This document shows, one piece after another, positions 1 through 8,692 of a stretch of DNA of 64,000 nucleotides. The DNA comes from Shewanella sp. MR-4. GTDB taxonomy: Bacteria > Pseudomonadota > Gammaproteobacteria > Enterobacterales > Shewanellaceae. Position numbers and translations under genes: made by a program. Numbering within the stretch: position 1 is the stretch's first letter; each line of letters begins with the position of its first letter. The stretch is from assembly GCF_000014685.1 (NCBI RefSeq), contig NC_008321.1, forward strand, positions 3,903,001-3,967,000, read 5' to 3'. The notes beneath the pieces were generated by a model, which did no database searches, was not told the origin of the DNA, and saw only the letters and a program-made list of their open reading frames with translations.

Positions 1-1323
1 GCAATGTTAGCCGCAACTCTGACAATGATGCCCGCTGTCTCACAGGCGGCTATTCCGCAATCTGTTGAGGGTCAATCCATTCCAAGTCTTGCGCCTATGT
101 TAGAGCGCACGACCCCCGCCGTGGTTTCCGTGGCGGTATCTGGCACGCACGTCTCCAAACAACGTGTACCCGATGTGTTCCGTTATTTCTTCGGCCCCAA
201 TGCACCGCAGGAACAAGTACAAGAACGCCCTTTTAGAGGCTTAGGCTCAGGCGTAATAATCGACGCGGATAAAGGTTATATCGTCACCAACAACCATGTG
301 ATCGACGGTGCCGATGATATCCAGGTCGGTCTGCACGATGGCCGTGAAGTCAAAGCCAAGCTGATTGGTACCGACTCAGAGTCCGACATTGCCTTGCTGC
401 AAATCGAAGCGAAAAATCTAGTCGCAATCAAAACCTCAGATTCTGATGAACTGCGCGTGGGTGACTTTGCCGTCGCCATTGGTAACCCCTTTGGTTTAGG
501 TCAAACCGTCACATCAGGGATCGTCAGCGCCCTAGGCCGTAGCGGTTTAGGCATTGAAATGCTTGAAAACTTTATCCAAACCGACGCTGCGATTAACAGC
601 GGCAACTCGGGTGGTGCGCTAGTAAACCTGAAAGGTGAGCTGATCGGTATTAACACCGCCATCGTAGCGCCTGGCGGTGGTAACGTGGGTATCGGTTTTG
701 CGATCCCCGCCAATATGGTGAAAAACCTCGTGGCACAAATTGCCGAGCACGGTGAAGTGCGCCGTGGCGTACTGGGGATTTCGGGCCGCGACCTAGATAG
801 CCAACTCGCCCAAGGTTTTGGTTTAGATACCCAGCACGGTGGGTTTGTGAATGAAGTTACCGCGGGCAGCGCAGCTGAAAAAGCCGGCATCAAAGCGGGT
901 GATATTATCGTCAGTGTCGATGGCCGTGCGATTAAATCGTTCCAAGAGCTGCGTGCGAAAGTCGCGACTATGGGCGCTGGTGCTAAGGTTGAACTGGGAC
1001 TTATCCGCGATGGCGATAAGAAAACCGTGAATGTCACCTTAGGTGAAGCAAGCCAAACCACTGAAAAAGCTGCAGGTGCTGTGCACCCCATGTTACAAGG
1101 TGCCTCGCTAGAAAACGCTTCGAAAGGGGTGGAAATTACTGAGGTGGCCCAAGGCTCGCCTGCGGCAATGAGTGGCTTACAAAAAGGCGATGTGATTGTC
1201 GGTATTAACCGTTCGGCGGTGAAAGATCTGAAATCACTCAAGGAGCAGCTCAAAGATCAAGAAGGCGCTGTCGCCCTGAAGATCCTCCGTGGTAAGAGCT
1301 TGTTGTACTTAGTGCTGCGTTAA
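1..1323 (+). CDS. degQ: DegQ/HtrA-type periplasmic serine protease (5' end outside window)
   Basis: Periplasmic trypsin-like endoprotease with two PDZ domains, used in envelope protein quality control. Counting the first in-window ATG (position 4) as residue 1, the catalytic triad is visible: His98 in TNNHVID, Asp128 in SDIALL and Ser202 in GNSGGA. PDZ1 covers about 245-335 and PDZ2 about 355-438. The frame is open to the window edge and the first visible residues are the hydrophobic end of a signal peptide (cleavage near SQA-A), so the true start probably lies a few codons upstream. degS follows after a terminator, the usual degQ-degS order in gammaproteobacteria. The length (about 440-450 aa) fits DegQ rather than the longer E. 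coli DegP. Missing N-terminal residues are the only irregularity. Confidence 0.95.
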   Translation, partial: AMLAATLTMMPAVSQAAIPQSVEGQSIPSLAPMLERTTPAVVSVAVSGTHVSKQRVPDVFRYFFGPNAPQEQVQERPFRGLGSGVIIDADKGYIVTNNHVIDGADDIQVGLHDGREVKAKLIGTDSESDIALLQIEAKNLVAIKTSDSDELRVGDFAVAIGNPFGLGQTVTSGIVSALGRSGLGIEMLENFIQTDAAINSGNSGGALVNLKGELIGINTAIVAPGGGNVGIGFAIPANMVKNLVAQIAEHGEVRRGVLGISGRDLDSQLAQGFGLDTQHGGFVNEVTAGSAAEKAGIKAGDIIVSVDGRAIKSFQELRAKVATMGAGAKVELGLIRDGDKKTVNVTLGEASQTTEKAAGAVHPMLQGASLENASKGVEITEVAQGSPAAMSGLQKGDVIVGINRSAVKDLKSLKEQLKDQEGAVALKILRGKSLLYLVLR

Positions 1324-1368
1324 TCGGTACGCCGCTCTGATCTTTATCCCATTATCAGCTGCGGATCA

Positions 1369-1398
1369 GCATAGGGAACGCGGGTTCCCTATGCTTTA
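1369..1398 (+). terminator. Terminator after degQ
   Basis: A perfect 11-bp stem (1369-1379 with 1384-1394, GCATAGGGAAC paired with its complement) with a 4-nt loop, followed by TTTAA. It separates degQ from degS, so degS probably has its own promoter. Confidence 0.75.
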
Positions 1399-1448
1399 AC
1401 TTGTTAAACATGTTAATCTAACTCACCTTTTTCAATACTTAGCCTGCC

Positions 1449-2531
1449 ATGACAATAAAAGAAACCCTGTTATATCTCGGTAAAGCCGTGCTCTTCGGCC
1501 TTATCATGGCGGCCATGTTTTTGTTAGTTACACACTACTTCGACAATAAAAATCTCGGCAGCTCGTTACTGCAAAACCGGGGTAATAACACGGTCGAACT
1601 CTCCTTTGCTAAGGCCGTACGCCGCGCCGCCCCTGCCGTAGTCAATATTTATAGCTTAAGTATCGATCAGAGCCGTCCGCTAAACTCTGGCTCCCTCCAA
1701 GGCCTAGGCTCTGGGGTGATCATGAGTAAAGAAGGCTATATTCTCACGAATTATCATGTGATTAAAAAAGCCGATGAAATTGTGGTGGCACTCCAAGATG
1801 GCCGCAAATTCACCTCGGAAGTCGTAGGGTTTGATCCCGAAACCGATCTTTCTGTGCTTAAGATCGAAGGCGATAATCTTCCAACAGTGCCAGTCAATCT
1901 CGACAGCCCACCGCAGGTTGGGGATGTGGTATTAGCGATTGGTAACCCCTATAACCTCGGCCAAACCATTACCCAAGGCATTATCAGCGCCACGGGTCGT
2001 AACGGCTTAAGTTCTGGTTATTTAGACTTCTTACAGACAGATGCCGCAATTAACGCCGGTAACTCAGGCGGCGCCTTAATCGACACTAATGGTAGCCTGA
2101 TTGGTATCAACACCGCCGCCTTCCAAGTGGGCGGCGAAGGTGGCGGCCACGGGATTAACTTCGCGATCCCGATTAAACTGGCCCACAGCATTATGGGTAA
2201 ACTGATTAAAAATGGTCGAGTGATCCGTGGTGCCTTAGGGATCTCTGGCGAACCGATTAACCCTGTCATTGCACAAATCCTCAATCTGCCCGATTTAAAA
2301 GGTGTGGTCATTATGAGTGTAGATCCCAATGGCCCCGCGGCACGGGCGCAGCTACAACCAAGGGATGTGATCATCAAATACGATGGCGAAGATGTGCCAG
2401 GGGTCGAAATGCTGATGGATAGAATTGCCGAAACCACGCCCGGCAAGAAAATCATGATGACGGTTATTCGCCAAGGCAAAGAGCAAGTATTGCCGGTGAT
2501 TATCGATGAGAAGGTCGTCGTCGATAATTAA
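1449..2531 (+). CDS. degS: DegS-type membrane-anchored site-1 serine protease
   Basis: Inner-membrane-anchored protease which in this family senses unfolded outer-membrane proteins through its PDZ domain and makes the first cut in the anti-sigma factor RseA, starting the sigma-E envelope response. The sequence shows one N-terminal membrane segment (about residues 9-27) instead of a cleaved signal peptide. The triad is His103 (TNYHVI), Asp133 (ETDLSV) and Ser206 (GNSGGA), with a single PDZ domain at about 255-350. At 360 aa with one PDZ it matches DegS and not DegQ. The ATG at 1449 has no strong Shine-Dalgarno, but the reading starts correctly for the membrane anchor. Confidence 0.95.
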   Translation: MTIKETLLYLGKAVLFGLIMAAMFLLVTHYFDNKNLGSSLLQNRGNNTVELSFAKAVRRAAPAVVNIYSLSIDQSRPLNSGSLQGLGSGVIMSKEGYILTNYHVIKKADEIVVALQDGRKFTSEVVGFDPETDLSVLKIEGDNLPTVPVNLDSPPQVGDVVLAIGNPYNLGQTITQGIISATGRNGLSSGYLDFLQTDAAINAGNSGGALIDTNGSLIGINTAAFQVGGEGGGHGINFAIPIKLAHSIMGKLIKNGRVIRGALGISGEPINPVIAQILNLPDLKGVVIMSVDPNGPAARAQLQPRDVIIKYDGEDVPGVEMLMDRIAETTPGKKIMMTVIRQGKEQVLPVIIDEKVVVDN

Positions 2532-2555
2532 GCTCTGTAACTAACCTTGATAAAT

Positions 2556-2590
2556 CTCAGAATGAGGTATGAATAAAACCTCATTCTGAG
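2556..2590. repeat. Perfect 13-bp inverted repeat downstream of degS
   Basis: Arms CTCAGAATGAGGT (2556-2568) and its exact complement (2578-2590), loop of 9 nt. It lies 25 bp after the degS stop and could end that transcript or protect its 3' end, but no T-run follows on the plus strand, so it is not a standard intrinsic terminator. Confidence 0.7.
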
Positions 2591-2781
2591 CCATCCTAAA
2601 ATCACCTATTACCTCATCCTCAAATGGTAGATCTAAATATAGCACTGCCATTTCTAACTTACTTTTGCCCTAAAGTGAGATTCATATCTCCTTTAAAACT
2701 CACAGGGTATGCCAATGCTAGGAAGGTGAGCCATGGTAATTAGCGAGACGACCGTCCGCCCCATAGACACTCTTTAGCATC

Positions 2782-2877
2782 CATGCCATCGCGGCATTTG
2801 TGAATCCATTCACATCAGACGGGCGACTCAGCATATCCACGGATGGGTTTGTTGCGAGTCGTCGAGTGAATGGCATG
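2782..2877. ncRNA. Candidate structured RNA (three-way junction)
   Basis: An outer 8-bp stem CATGCCAT/ATGGCATG (2782-2789 with 2870-2877) encloses two hairpins. One is TGTGAA-TCCA-TTCACA (2799-2814). The other has stem CGACTC/GAGTCG (2824-2829 with 2856-2861) and contains a small ATCC/GGAT helix. A competing 8-bp pairing CCATTCAC/GTGAATGG (2806-2813 with 2866-2873) would break both the first hairpin and the outer stem. No known RNA family was recognised and transcription is not shown; all pairings were read by eye. Confidence 0.3.
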
Positions 2878-3363
2878 TGGCTTACCCTAGGTTAGGCTAT
2901 TCGAAGATTTTAACGCTCCATCTGGATAGAAACCTTACCCCCTTGTGAACACCTCAATAAAGTCGCACTCCCAGCCGAGCACTAGCGGCTATCTAGATAA
3001 GATTTTTATGGTTTTGTGAACGGTATCAAATGCAGTAAGCGCTAAATTATCGAGGGTTTTACCCCTGTGCTGTTGTCCCTAACATACGGGGCAGCGTTGT
3101 AAAGTTTAATTTTTTGTTACATGCAAACATTGCGCAGTTTTAGGCTCATGCTGACGCACAGGCAAAAAACCAAAGATAACACTAAGTTACCGCCTATAAC
3201 TCTGATAAAAATCTATTTAAAAATCAACGCATAGACTATAAGAAACAAAACGCCAACATTTACATCTTTTCGTGCCGAAAAGGCTTCTTTGAGCAAAGTT
3301 TCTACTGTTATACTCAGGTTAGCTACTAAAACAAAAATAAAACAAATGGATAGGAAGTGCTCT

Positions 3364-5055
3364 ATGTTGGCCCCTGAACTTCTTGAGCTAAGCAGTGATA
3401 AAACCAAGGCGGAATTACGCTTGATTCCGAATGAACATGGGCCCATCACCCGTGAGGATGTGATGCGTTTATTATCCGTGCCTGAGTTTGCCGCCCTATT
3501 CCCCCTCGAGCCTGCGATAGATAAAGTTATCGCGCAAACCAATTCTCTATGCCATCAAGAAGATGGTAAATACGAGCTATTTGCCGTATTGGCAGAGCGC
3601 CGCGATGGCAGCGTAAAAATCGAGCTCAGCCAAGATAAAATGCAAGCCACCATGATCTTAACCGCCCCTTGGGGAGGTAAAGCCGTCGATTTACCCGAAA
3701 TCCTCACGCAGCTTAAAAAAGACAATGTTTGCATGGGCTTAAGTAAGCTTAAGATCCAAACCTTGCTGCAAAAAATGACCAAGTTAAAACCGGGTGAAAG
3801 CTGCCAGAGTGAAATCGCTCAAGGTAAGGCCGCGATCAATGGTCAAAATGCGGTGCTGGAGCGTAAGGTTTCCCTCGCCCGTGAACGCCTATTGCAGCCG
3901 CAGGAGCGGGAAGACGGCACAGTGGATATGCGCAACCTTGGCGCAATGATCATGGTCAAGCCCAACGATCTGCTAATGATTAAGCATCCCGCGACCGAAG
4001 GTTCTCCCGGCTATAACATTAAAGGCGAAGTCCTTAAGCAAAAACCGGGGAAAGATCTGGTGCTACAACCCGGTACTGGTACCGACTTCCACCCGAAAGA
4101 TCCCAATAAACTCATCGCCACAGTGGCAGGCCAACCCGTTGAAACCCGCACAGGCATGAATGTCGATGACGTGCTTCAGCTGAAAGATGTGGATATCAGT
4201 ACCGGCCATATCAACTTTAAAGGCAGTATTTTAATCACGGGCGATGTGCACGAAGGCATGATGGTTAAAAGCTCAGGCGATATTACCGTGATGGGCTTTG
4301 TCGATTCTGCGACCCTTGAGGCCGATGGCGATATTACGGTGAGCAAGGGCGTGATTGGCCGCCAAGTCAGGGTGAATGAGTTCTCCACCAATATCACGGC
4401 TCAGGGGCAGATCAGCGCCCAATTCGTGCAATATTCCCAGTTAACGGCCAAGGGTAATATTCTGATCACTAAGCAATTACTCCACAGTAATACCAAAACC
4501 GCAGGCACGCTCACAGTGAGCGATCAGAGTGGCCGCCGTGGTGACTTAGTGGGTGGTGTCGTGCATGCCGAAAAGGGCCTCACCGCCGTCGTCATTGGCG
4601 CAACCGCAGGCACTAAAACCGAGGTGTACTGCGCCATGGAACAGGGCGAACTCAAGCAAAACCTCAAGCAGTTGGAGGAGAGCGTGCATGCAATGGTGGT
4701 GGCGACGCTGGATATCGAGGCTCGCCTGAAAAAACTGCCGCCGAAATCCGAATGGCAGAGTGACCCTATCATGATCGAACAGATCAAGATGATGCTCGAT
4801 GAGAAGAATCGCATCTTAGCTGAACGTTCCCGTGAAGAATTAGAATTCGATAGCCTCAAACAGGAGGTTGAACACTACTATGACAAGTATCGTATCGATG
4901 TGATAAAGCACGTATTCCTCAATGCCGAGTTCCATATTGGTCAAGCCAATCACAGAAGCACTCGCGAACACGGTACTTGCTCAATCACCAATCTTAATCA
5001 AGAGATTAACTTCGATTACAACGCAAAACCTAAGGCGCAAGCGGCAAGCCATTAA
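3364..5055 (+). CDS. DUF342 (FapA-like) polymer-forming protein
   Basis: About 563 aa in the FapA/DUF342 family, cytoplasmic proteins whose central region is a right-handed beta-helix of short repeats (here about residues 215-415, with recurrent short runs such as GDITV and KGNILI) and whose C-terminal part is a helical coiled coil (about 420-510). The N-terminal part carries the FapA-specific region. Biochemical function is not established; family members have been tied to surface, flagellar or polysaccharide phenotypes in other bacteria. I chose ATG 3364 because AGGAAG lies about 8 nt upstream; the longer in-frame TTG at 3289 has no such support. The gene stands alone, preceded by a long gene-free and possibly structured leader. 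Confidence 0.85.
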   Translation: MLAPELLELSSDKTKAELRLIPNEHGPITREDVMRLLSVPEFAALFPLEPAIDKVIAQTNSLCHQEDGKYELFAVLAERRDGSVKIELSQDKMQATMILTAPWGGKAVDLPEILTQLKKDNVCMGLSKLKIQTLLQKMTKLKPGESCQSEIAQGKAAINGQNAVLERKVSLARERLLQPQEREDGTVDMRNLGAMIMVKPNDLLMIKHPATEGSPGYNIKGEVLKQKPGKDLVLQPGTGTDFHPKDPNKLIATVAGQPVETRTGMNVDDVLQLKDVDISTGHINFKGSILITGDVHEGMMVKSSGDITVMGFVDSATLEADGDITVSKGVIGRQVRVNEFSTNITAQGQISAQFVQYSQLTAKGNILITKQLLHSNTKTAGTLTVSDQSGRRGDLVGGVVHAEKGLTAVVIGATAGTKTEVYCAMEQGELKQNLKQLEESVHAMVVATLDIEARLKKLPPKSEWQSDPIMIEQIKMMLDEKNRILAERSREELEFDSLKQEVEHYYDKYRIDVIKHVFLNAEFHIGQANHRSTREHGTCSITNLNQEINFDYNAKPKAQAASH

Positions 5056-5074
5056 CGGGGCAATCATCAACACC

Positions 5075-5110
5075 CGCTAAGGGTTCATTCCATTGAGTGA
5101 ACTCTTAGCG
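5075..5110. repeat. Imperfect 13-bp inverted repeat after the DUF342 gene
   Basis: Arms 5075-5087 and 5098-5110 pair at 12 of 13 positions plus one G-U, around a 10-nt loop. No T-run follows. It is probably a 3' stabilising hairpin or a Rho-dependent end for the DUF342 transcript. Confidence 0.55.
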
Positions 5111-5261
5111 TGAATGCTTAGCCTGAATGCTTTGCCACTCGCCAAGTAACTCCCCTTTAGGCCGACTTGCCAGAGAAAATCCCCCAACGCCTTTCATCTT
5201 CGCCTAGGTCGGTGGCATACTGACCTCAATATGGCTCTTTAGTGAAAACGGCTTTTGCTAA

Positions 5262-5675
5262 ATGGCTAAGCACATAAAAACGTCCACGGGATTGCCCATG
5301 ACTCAAGTGAAAATGGCAGACATTGAATGGCCTGCGGTAGTCAAACTCACTCAAAATGACGAACTACTCTACCTCGCACATCAGCGGGATTGGTTAGAGC
5401 TTGCCTGCCTGTATCAGCACCAATTTATCGACACGGATCTGTTACTCGACAGTCTCGGTAACCAATATCTGATCCGCGCCACCCCAAGCACCATTCATGA
5501 AGATCCCATAGGTGAACTGCCTAAGCTACTAAAACAAGAGCAAAAATTGCCGCTTACCGACTTTATCAAATGGGTACAAAAGCATGCCAATGCCATAGGC
5601 CAGTGTTGCGTCGCCAAGTTAGCCTTCACCACCTTGGCCCAAGGGATGGAAATCGTTCGCAGCTTAGATGACTAA
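5262..5675 (+). CDS. Small cytoplasmic protein, DUF4144-like
   Basis: A 137-aa soluble protein with no signal peptide or membrane segment. The core reads as a two-part fold: IEWPAVVKL..DELLYLAHQRDW near residues 21-45, then a helical C-terminal half ending FTTLAQGMEIVRSL. This pattern resembles the DUF4144 family of Vibrio and Shewanella, for which no function is known. The start is uncertain: ATG 5262 or ATG 5298 (MTQVKM), neither with a good Shine-Dalgarno. It is flanked by genes on the same strand but well separated, so it is likely monocistronic. Confidence 0.6.
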   Translation: MAKHIKTSTGLPMTQVKMADIEWPAVVKLTQNDELLYLAHQRDWLELACLYQHQFIDTDLLLDSLGNQYLIRATPSTIHEDPIGELPKLLKQEQKLPLTDFIKWVQKHANAIGQCCVAKLAFTTLAQGMEIVRSLDD

Positions 5676-5864
5676 CCCAACTTGAAGAAATCGTGGGCAA
5701 TCACAATAAAAATTAAGATGATCCTAAAAGCTAATATCCTCAGTCACATTTCACAGGCATAATTTGTCCCATACGGCTCAGGCCGTTTTGCTCAAAGCGA
5801 TTGATATTTATATGCCAAATTATCGCTGGGCATCATTCGGATACACATACAAACGGACCCTAAA

Positions 5865-6989
5865 TTGGAACTACTTAAGATTGACTGCTTAGGCAAATCA
5901 CTGCGTTTAGAAGGCTCACTCGCAGGTTGGCAACAACTCTTTTGGGACAATACCTTAGTCTCACAAAAAGCCGCATCGGTCGAAAATGGCGGCCTCAAAG
6001 TCCATGAATTTGAACTCACCCAACACCAGAGCCAATTGGCAAGCAACACTGGTGAAACGCAAGTCATTGAAAACAAAATCCTAGTACGCCTCGAGACCGA
6101 TGTGGTTTGGCAGCCGTTTCGATTCGATTACCGCCTGCTGGTCGATGAGGAAGTGATTGCCCAAGGCACTCGCACCGAGAAAGATATCGAGCGTCAAACC
6201 CCAGAAGTCCCCGTGACTAATCCACAAAAAATCAGTTTTGTCGGCTTAGCCTCCCTCGGCTTTAAGCTGCTCAAGAGTGCCAAAGTGATTAAAGTGGTGC
6301 TCGCAGGCGCGAGTGTAGCAGCCTATTCTTGGCTGTTTTCCTTCCAATTTGCCTTGGCGCTTATCGCCTGTTTGGTCTTCCACGAATACGGCCATATCCG
6401 CGCGATGAAATATTTTGGCATGAAAACCAAAGGGATATATCTCATCCCCTTTATGGGCGGACTCGCGCTGAGTGATGAAAAGATTAACACCCGCTGGCAG
6501 GATGTGGTCATCTCGATTATGGGGCCGACCTTTGGCCTGTTGATGTCGATAGGCTCGCTTATCGCTTACCACATGACGGACAATGTCTTCTTTGCGGGGC
6601 TTGCGGCCTTTAACGCGCTACTTAACCTGTTTAATTTATTGCCGATTTTACCCCTCGATGGCGGCCATATTTTAAAGAGCATTAGCTTCTCGATGAACAG
6701 CATCATGGGCTTAATCGCCTGTGTGATTGGCGCCGCCTTTGGGGTGTATATCAGCTATACCTTGGGCCTTGCCTTGCTCGGTTTCCTATTGCTTATCGGT
6801 AGCTTAGAGATAGTGTTCGAGTGGCGTACTCGCCATCAAAGCCACCTATTACCGCTGGACAGATATGGGCAGATTTTCTCGACCATTTGGTATCTGGTCA
6901 CAGTTGCAGCCCTAGTTGGTATCATTTGGCACTTAGCGGGCACGGGCGATGATATGTTAAGCCTGCCACTGCATATTCTGCGCAGCTAA
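5865..6989 (+). CDS. M50 (site-2 protease family) membrane metalloprotease
   Basis: A polytopic membrane protein of 374 aa with the two hallmarks of site-2 proteases. These are the zinc-binding HEYGH at residues 173-177 in a membrane helix, and LDGGH at 264-268, whose Asp completes the zinc site. About 140 residues of soluble N-terminal domain of unknown fold precede the membrane part; five or six hydrophobic segments follow from about 145. There is no PDZ insertion, so this is not RseP; it belongs with the smaller, substrate-unknown M50 proteins. The best start is TTG 5865 (MELLKID), since no ATG lies near. degS, the site-1 protease, is 3.3 kb upstream but in a different transcription unit, so a functional link is only a guess. 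Confidence 0.8.
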   Translation: MELLKIDCLGKSLRLEGSLAGWQQLFWDNTLVSQKAASVENGGLKVHEFELTQHQSQLASNTGETQVIENKILVRLETDVVWQPFRFDYRLLVDEEVIAQGTRTEKDIERQTPEVPVTNPQKISFVGLASLGFKLLKSAKVIKVVLAGASVAAYSWLFSFQFALALIACLVFHEYGHIRAMKYFGMKTKGIYLIPFMGGLALSDEKINTRWQDVVISIMGPTFGLLMSIGSLIAYHMTDNVFFAGLAAFNALLNLFNLLPILPLDGGHILKSISFSMNSIMGLIACVIGAAFGVYISYTLGLALLGFLLLIGSLEIVFEWRTRHQSHLLPLDRYGQIFSTIWYLVTVAALVGIIWHLAGTGDDMLSLPLHILRS

Positions 6990-7022
6990 TCACTACTCGC
7001 ATTAAGATAAAAGCGAGATAAT

Positions 7023-7059
7023 AAAAAACCGCGATAGCCTAGGGCATCGCGGTTTTTTT
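7023..7059. terminator. Strong bidirectional terminator
   Basis: A-run plus ACCGCGAT stem (7023-7035) pairing with ATCGCGGT plus T-run (7046-7059). It ends the M50 protease gene on the plus strand and, through the A-run, can also end leftward transcription from the sensor-kinase operon. Confidence 0.9.
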
Positions 7060-7076
7060 ATTTATCAATGATTCAA

Positions 7077-7190
7077 TTAGTTATCCGCTAACGGCGGCGC
7101 AATATCGCTCCCACCTAAGGCTTGGTAGAGTGTCGCTTGAGTCGTTAATTGGTTATAGCGATTCTCCAGCAATGCTGCTGCGACGATTAT
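7077..7190 (-). pseudogene. C-terminal remnant of a TolC-family efflux outer-membrane protein
   Basis: Reading the minus strand, about 35 codons before a stop at 7077-7079 encode ALLENRYNQL followed by TLYQALGG and a short acidic tail. This is the typical end of NodT/OprM-type outer-membrane factors (L-x-NRxxQxxxxLxxALGG). Upstream the similarity ends and the sensor-kinase stop codon at 7250 intervenes, so about 400 residues are gone. It suggests an RND-efflux operon once lay here and was lost by deletion. Confidence 0.65.
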
Positions 7191-7249
7191 CTTGGGTATA
7201 GCGCCAATGGGCTGATACGCCAGCACAATCCAAGCATACCAATGTGCGA

Positions 7250-8692
7250 CTAGGCATTAGGGATGCGATAACAGATGGGCAGTTCAATTCTAAACTCGCA
7301 GCCATGGCCTTGGCGACTTATCGGCACCAGTTTCATCCCAAGTAGCCCGCTTAATTGCCGCACTATCGACAACCCCACACCCAACTGCGGCAGGTCGTCA
7401 CGAAAGGGCTGCAGCCATGCGGTCTTTAGCTCCTCCCCCATTCCTGGGCCCGTGTCACGTATCCCTATGGCCGACGGAGCATCATCCATTACAGTCACAT
7501 AAATAGACCCACCTCTGGGTGTATGGCGCAGGGCATTATCCACCAGATTGGCCAGCACCCGGCCTAAGAGTTTGGGATCGGTATGCAGCAAGCGCTGCCC
7601 AGGATCGTCAATACAGAGTGCAATCTGCTTCTGCTGCGCCTTAGGGGCAAAACAGAGTTCAAGCTCATCGAATACCGACTTAAGCGACGTTAAGCTTGAA
7701 CACACCTTAATCTGGCCATTCTCCAGTGCGGCCAGCTCTAGAAGCTCACCAAGCTGCCCCTTAAGCTTTTCGCCCGAACGCATACCGGCCTCTAGCCAGG
7801 CAGTATCACGTTGGTGCTCGGTGGTGATGAGATAGGTTTCAAGGTAGCCTAGCAACGAAGTGAGCGGAGTTTTGAGATCGTGTGACAGGTGCAGTAAAAA
7901 CTGCTGCCTCGCGAGCTGTTGTTTCACCAGTTTTTGATGCTGCTGCGCCAGGGTTGTCAGTAACAGGTTGATGCTGGTGACAAGGCTTTCTATCTCGGCG
8001 CCACCACCGTAATGTCCCGGTAGCGTGCTGTTATCGGCATCGGATAGCCGTAAGGACTCCAGATCGCGACTTAAGCGTTTAAGCGGCGTACTAAGCACTT
8101 GTGCCAGCAGTAAAAATAGAGCAATCACAAAGCCGATAGCCAGCAGCATACCCGCCCCTAGGCCACGGCTTTGTATATTGCTGGCTAGCAACTGGTGCCA
8201 GCTGTCGTAAATCTCGCCGCCGATGATGACATACAAGTAGCCAGTCAATGCGCCGCTGGGATCCTTCAGCTCACTAACGGAGAAAATCTTTTGCAGTTCA
8301 CCAGAGCGGGGATCTGTGCCGGTGATGGGAAGCGGCTCTGAACGTAAGAAACGTTGAATAGGCGCTAAATCTACCCTATCGACGACCAGCTTGTCGGGAA
8401 CGGCATCGAAGGCAAGCACCTGACCTGTAGGGCTGAGGGTGTATATCTCAAAGCTTGGCCCCAACAGCATAAAGTCGTGAAAAGCTTCCTTCAATGCGCT
8501 GTCCGAGGTGACTCCACGCGACAACATGGGGTTGATATGAGCCATATGGACCGCTAGCTCAAGATGCAGCGACTGTTGCACCTTATCTCGTCCGAGTCGG
8601 TGGCTTTGCTCTAAAAACACCCCCAGTGCCAACATTAGCCCTAGCACCAGTACAGTCGATGCCAACAGCAACCTCGAGAACAGCGTTTTCAT
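7250..8692 (-). CDS. Membrane sensor histidine kinase (partner of the spondin-operon regulator)
   Basis: A 480-aa OmpR-partner-type kinase with membrane segments at about 7-27 and 178-199 enclosing a roughly 150-residue periplasmic sensor. HAMP follows at about 200-255, then HisKA with phospho-acceptor His271 in LSHDLKTPL. The HATPase domain shows an N-box (NLVDNALRH), DTGPGMG and GVGLSIV. The start ATG overlaps the response-regulator stop by one base (TGATG at 8694-8690), which implies translational coupling. It is the last gene of a minus-strand unit of two spondin-domain proteins, regulator and kinase. The signal is unknown; the periplasmic domain has no motif I recognise. Confidence 0.9.
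   Translation of the reverse strand: MKTLFSRLLLASTVLVLGLMLALGVFLEQSHRLGRDKVQQSLHLELAVHMAHINPMLSRGVTSDSALKEAFHDFMLLGPSFEIYTLSPTGQVLAFDAVPDKLVVDRVDLAPIQRFLRSEPLPITGTDPRSGELQKIFSVSELKDPSGALTGYLYVIIGGEIYDSWHQLLASNIQSRGLGAGMLLAIGFVIALFLLLAQVLSTPLKRLSRDLESLRLSDADNSTLPGHYGGGAEIESLVTSINLLLTTLAQQHQKLVKQQLARQQFLLHLSHDLKTPLTSLLGYLETYLITTEHQRDTAWLEAGMRSGEKLKGQLGELLELAALENGQIKVCSSLTSLKSVFDELELCFAPKAQQKQIALCIDDPGQRLLHTDPKLLGRVLANLVDNALRHTPRGGSIYVTVMDDAPSAIGIRDTGPGMGEELKTAWLQPFRDDLPQLGVGLSIVRQLSGLLGMKLVPISRQGHGCEFRIELPICYRIPNA

Larger units (their letters stand above)
2532..3363. other. 830-bp gene-free stretch with inverted repeats
   Basis: No credible coding region on either strand. It holds a 13-bp perfect hairpin at 2556-2590 without a T-run, and a set of nested complementary segments at 2782-2877 (outer arms 2782-2789/2870-2877; inner hairpins 2799-2804/2809-2814 and 2824-2829/2856-2861). 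It may contain a small RNA or a long 5' leader for the DUF342 gene. The strand is not determined. Confidence 0.5.

Noticed and set aside
501..1253. Long open frame (250 codons) on the minus strand inside degQ
   Set aside because: It lies wholly within degQ, whose protease motifs are unmistakable, and its translation has the Ser/Pro-rich look of an antisense shadow frame.
3140..3200. Resemblance to a cyclic-di-GMP (GEMM) riboswitch start near ACGCACAGGCAAA
   Set aside because: The second conserved block (GACGCAAAGCC and the following tetraloop-receptor) is absent, so the match is to a short fragment only.
5865..6989. RseP (sigma-E site-2 protease) as identity of the M50 protein
   Set aside because: It lacks the PDZ domains of RseP and has a different topology, although degS is nearby.
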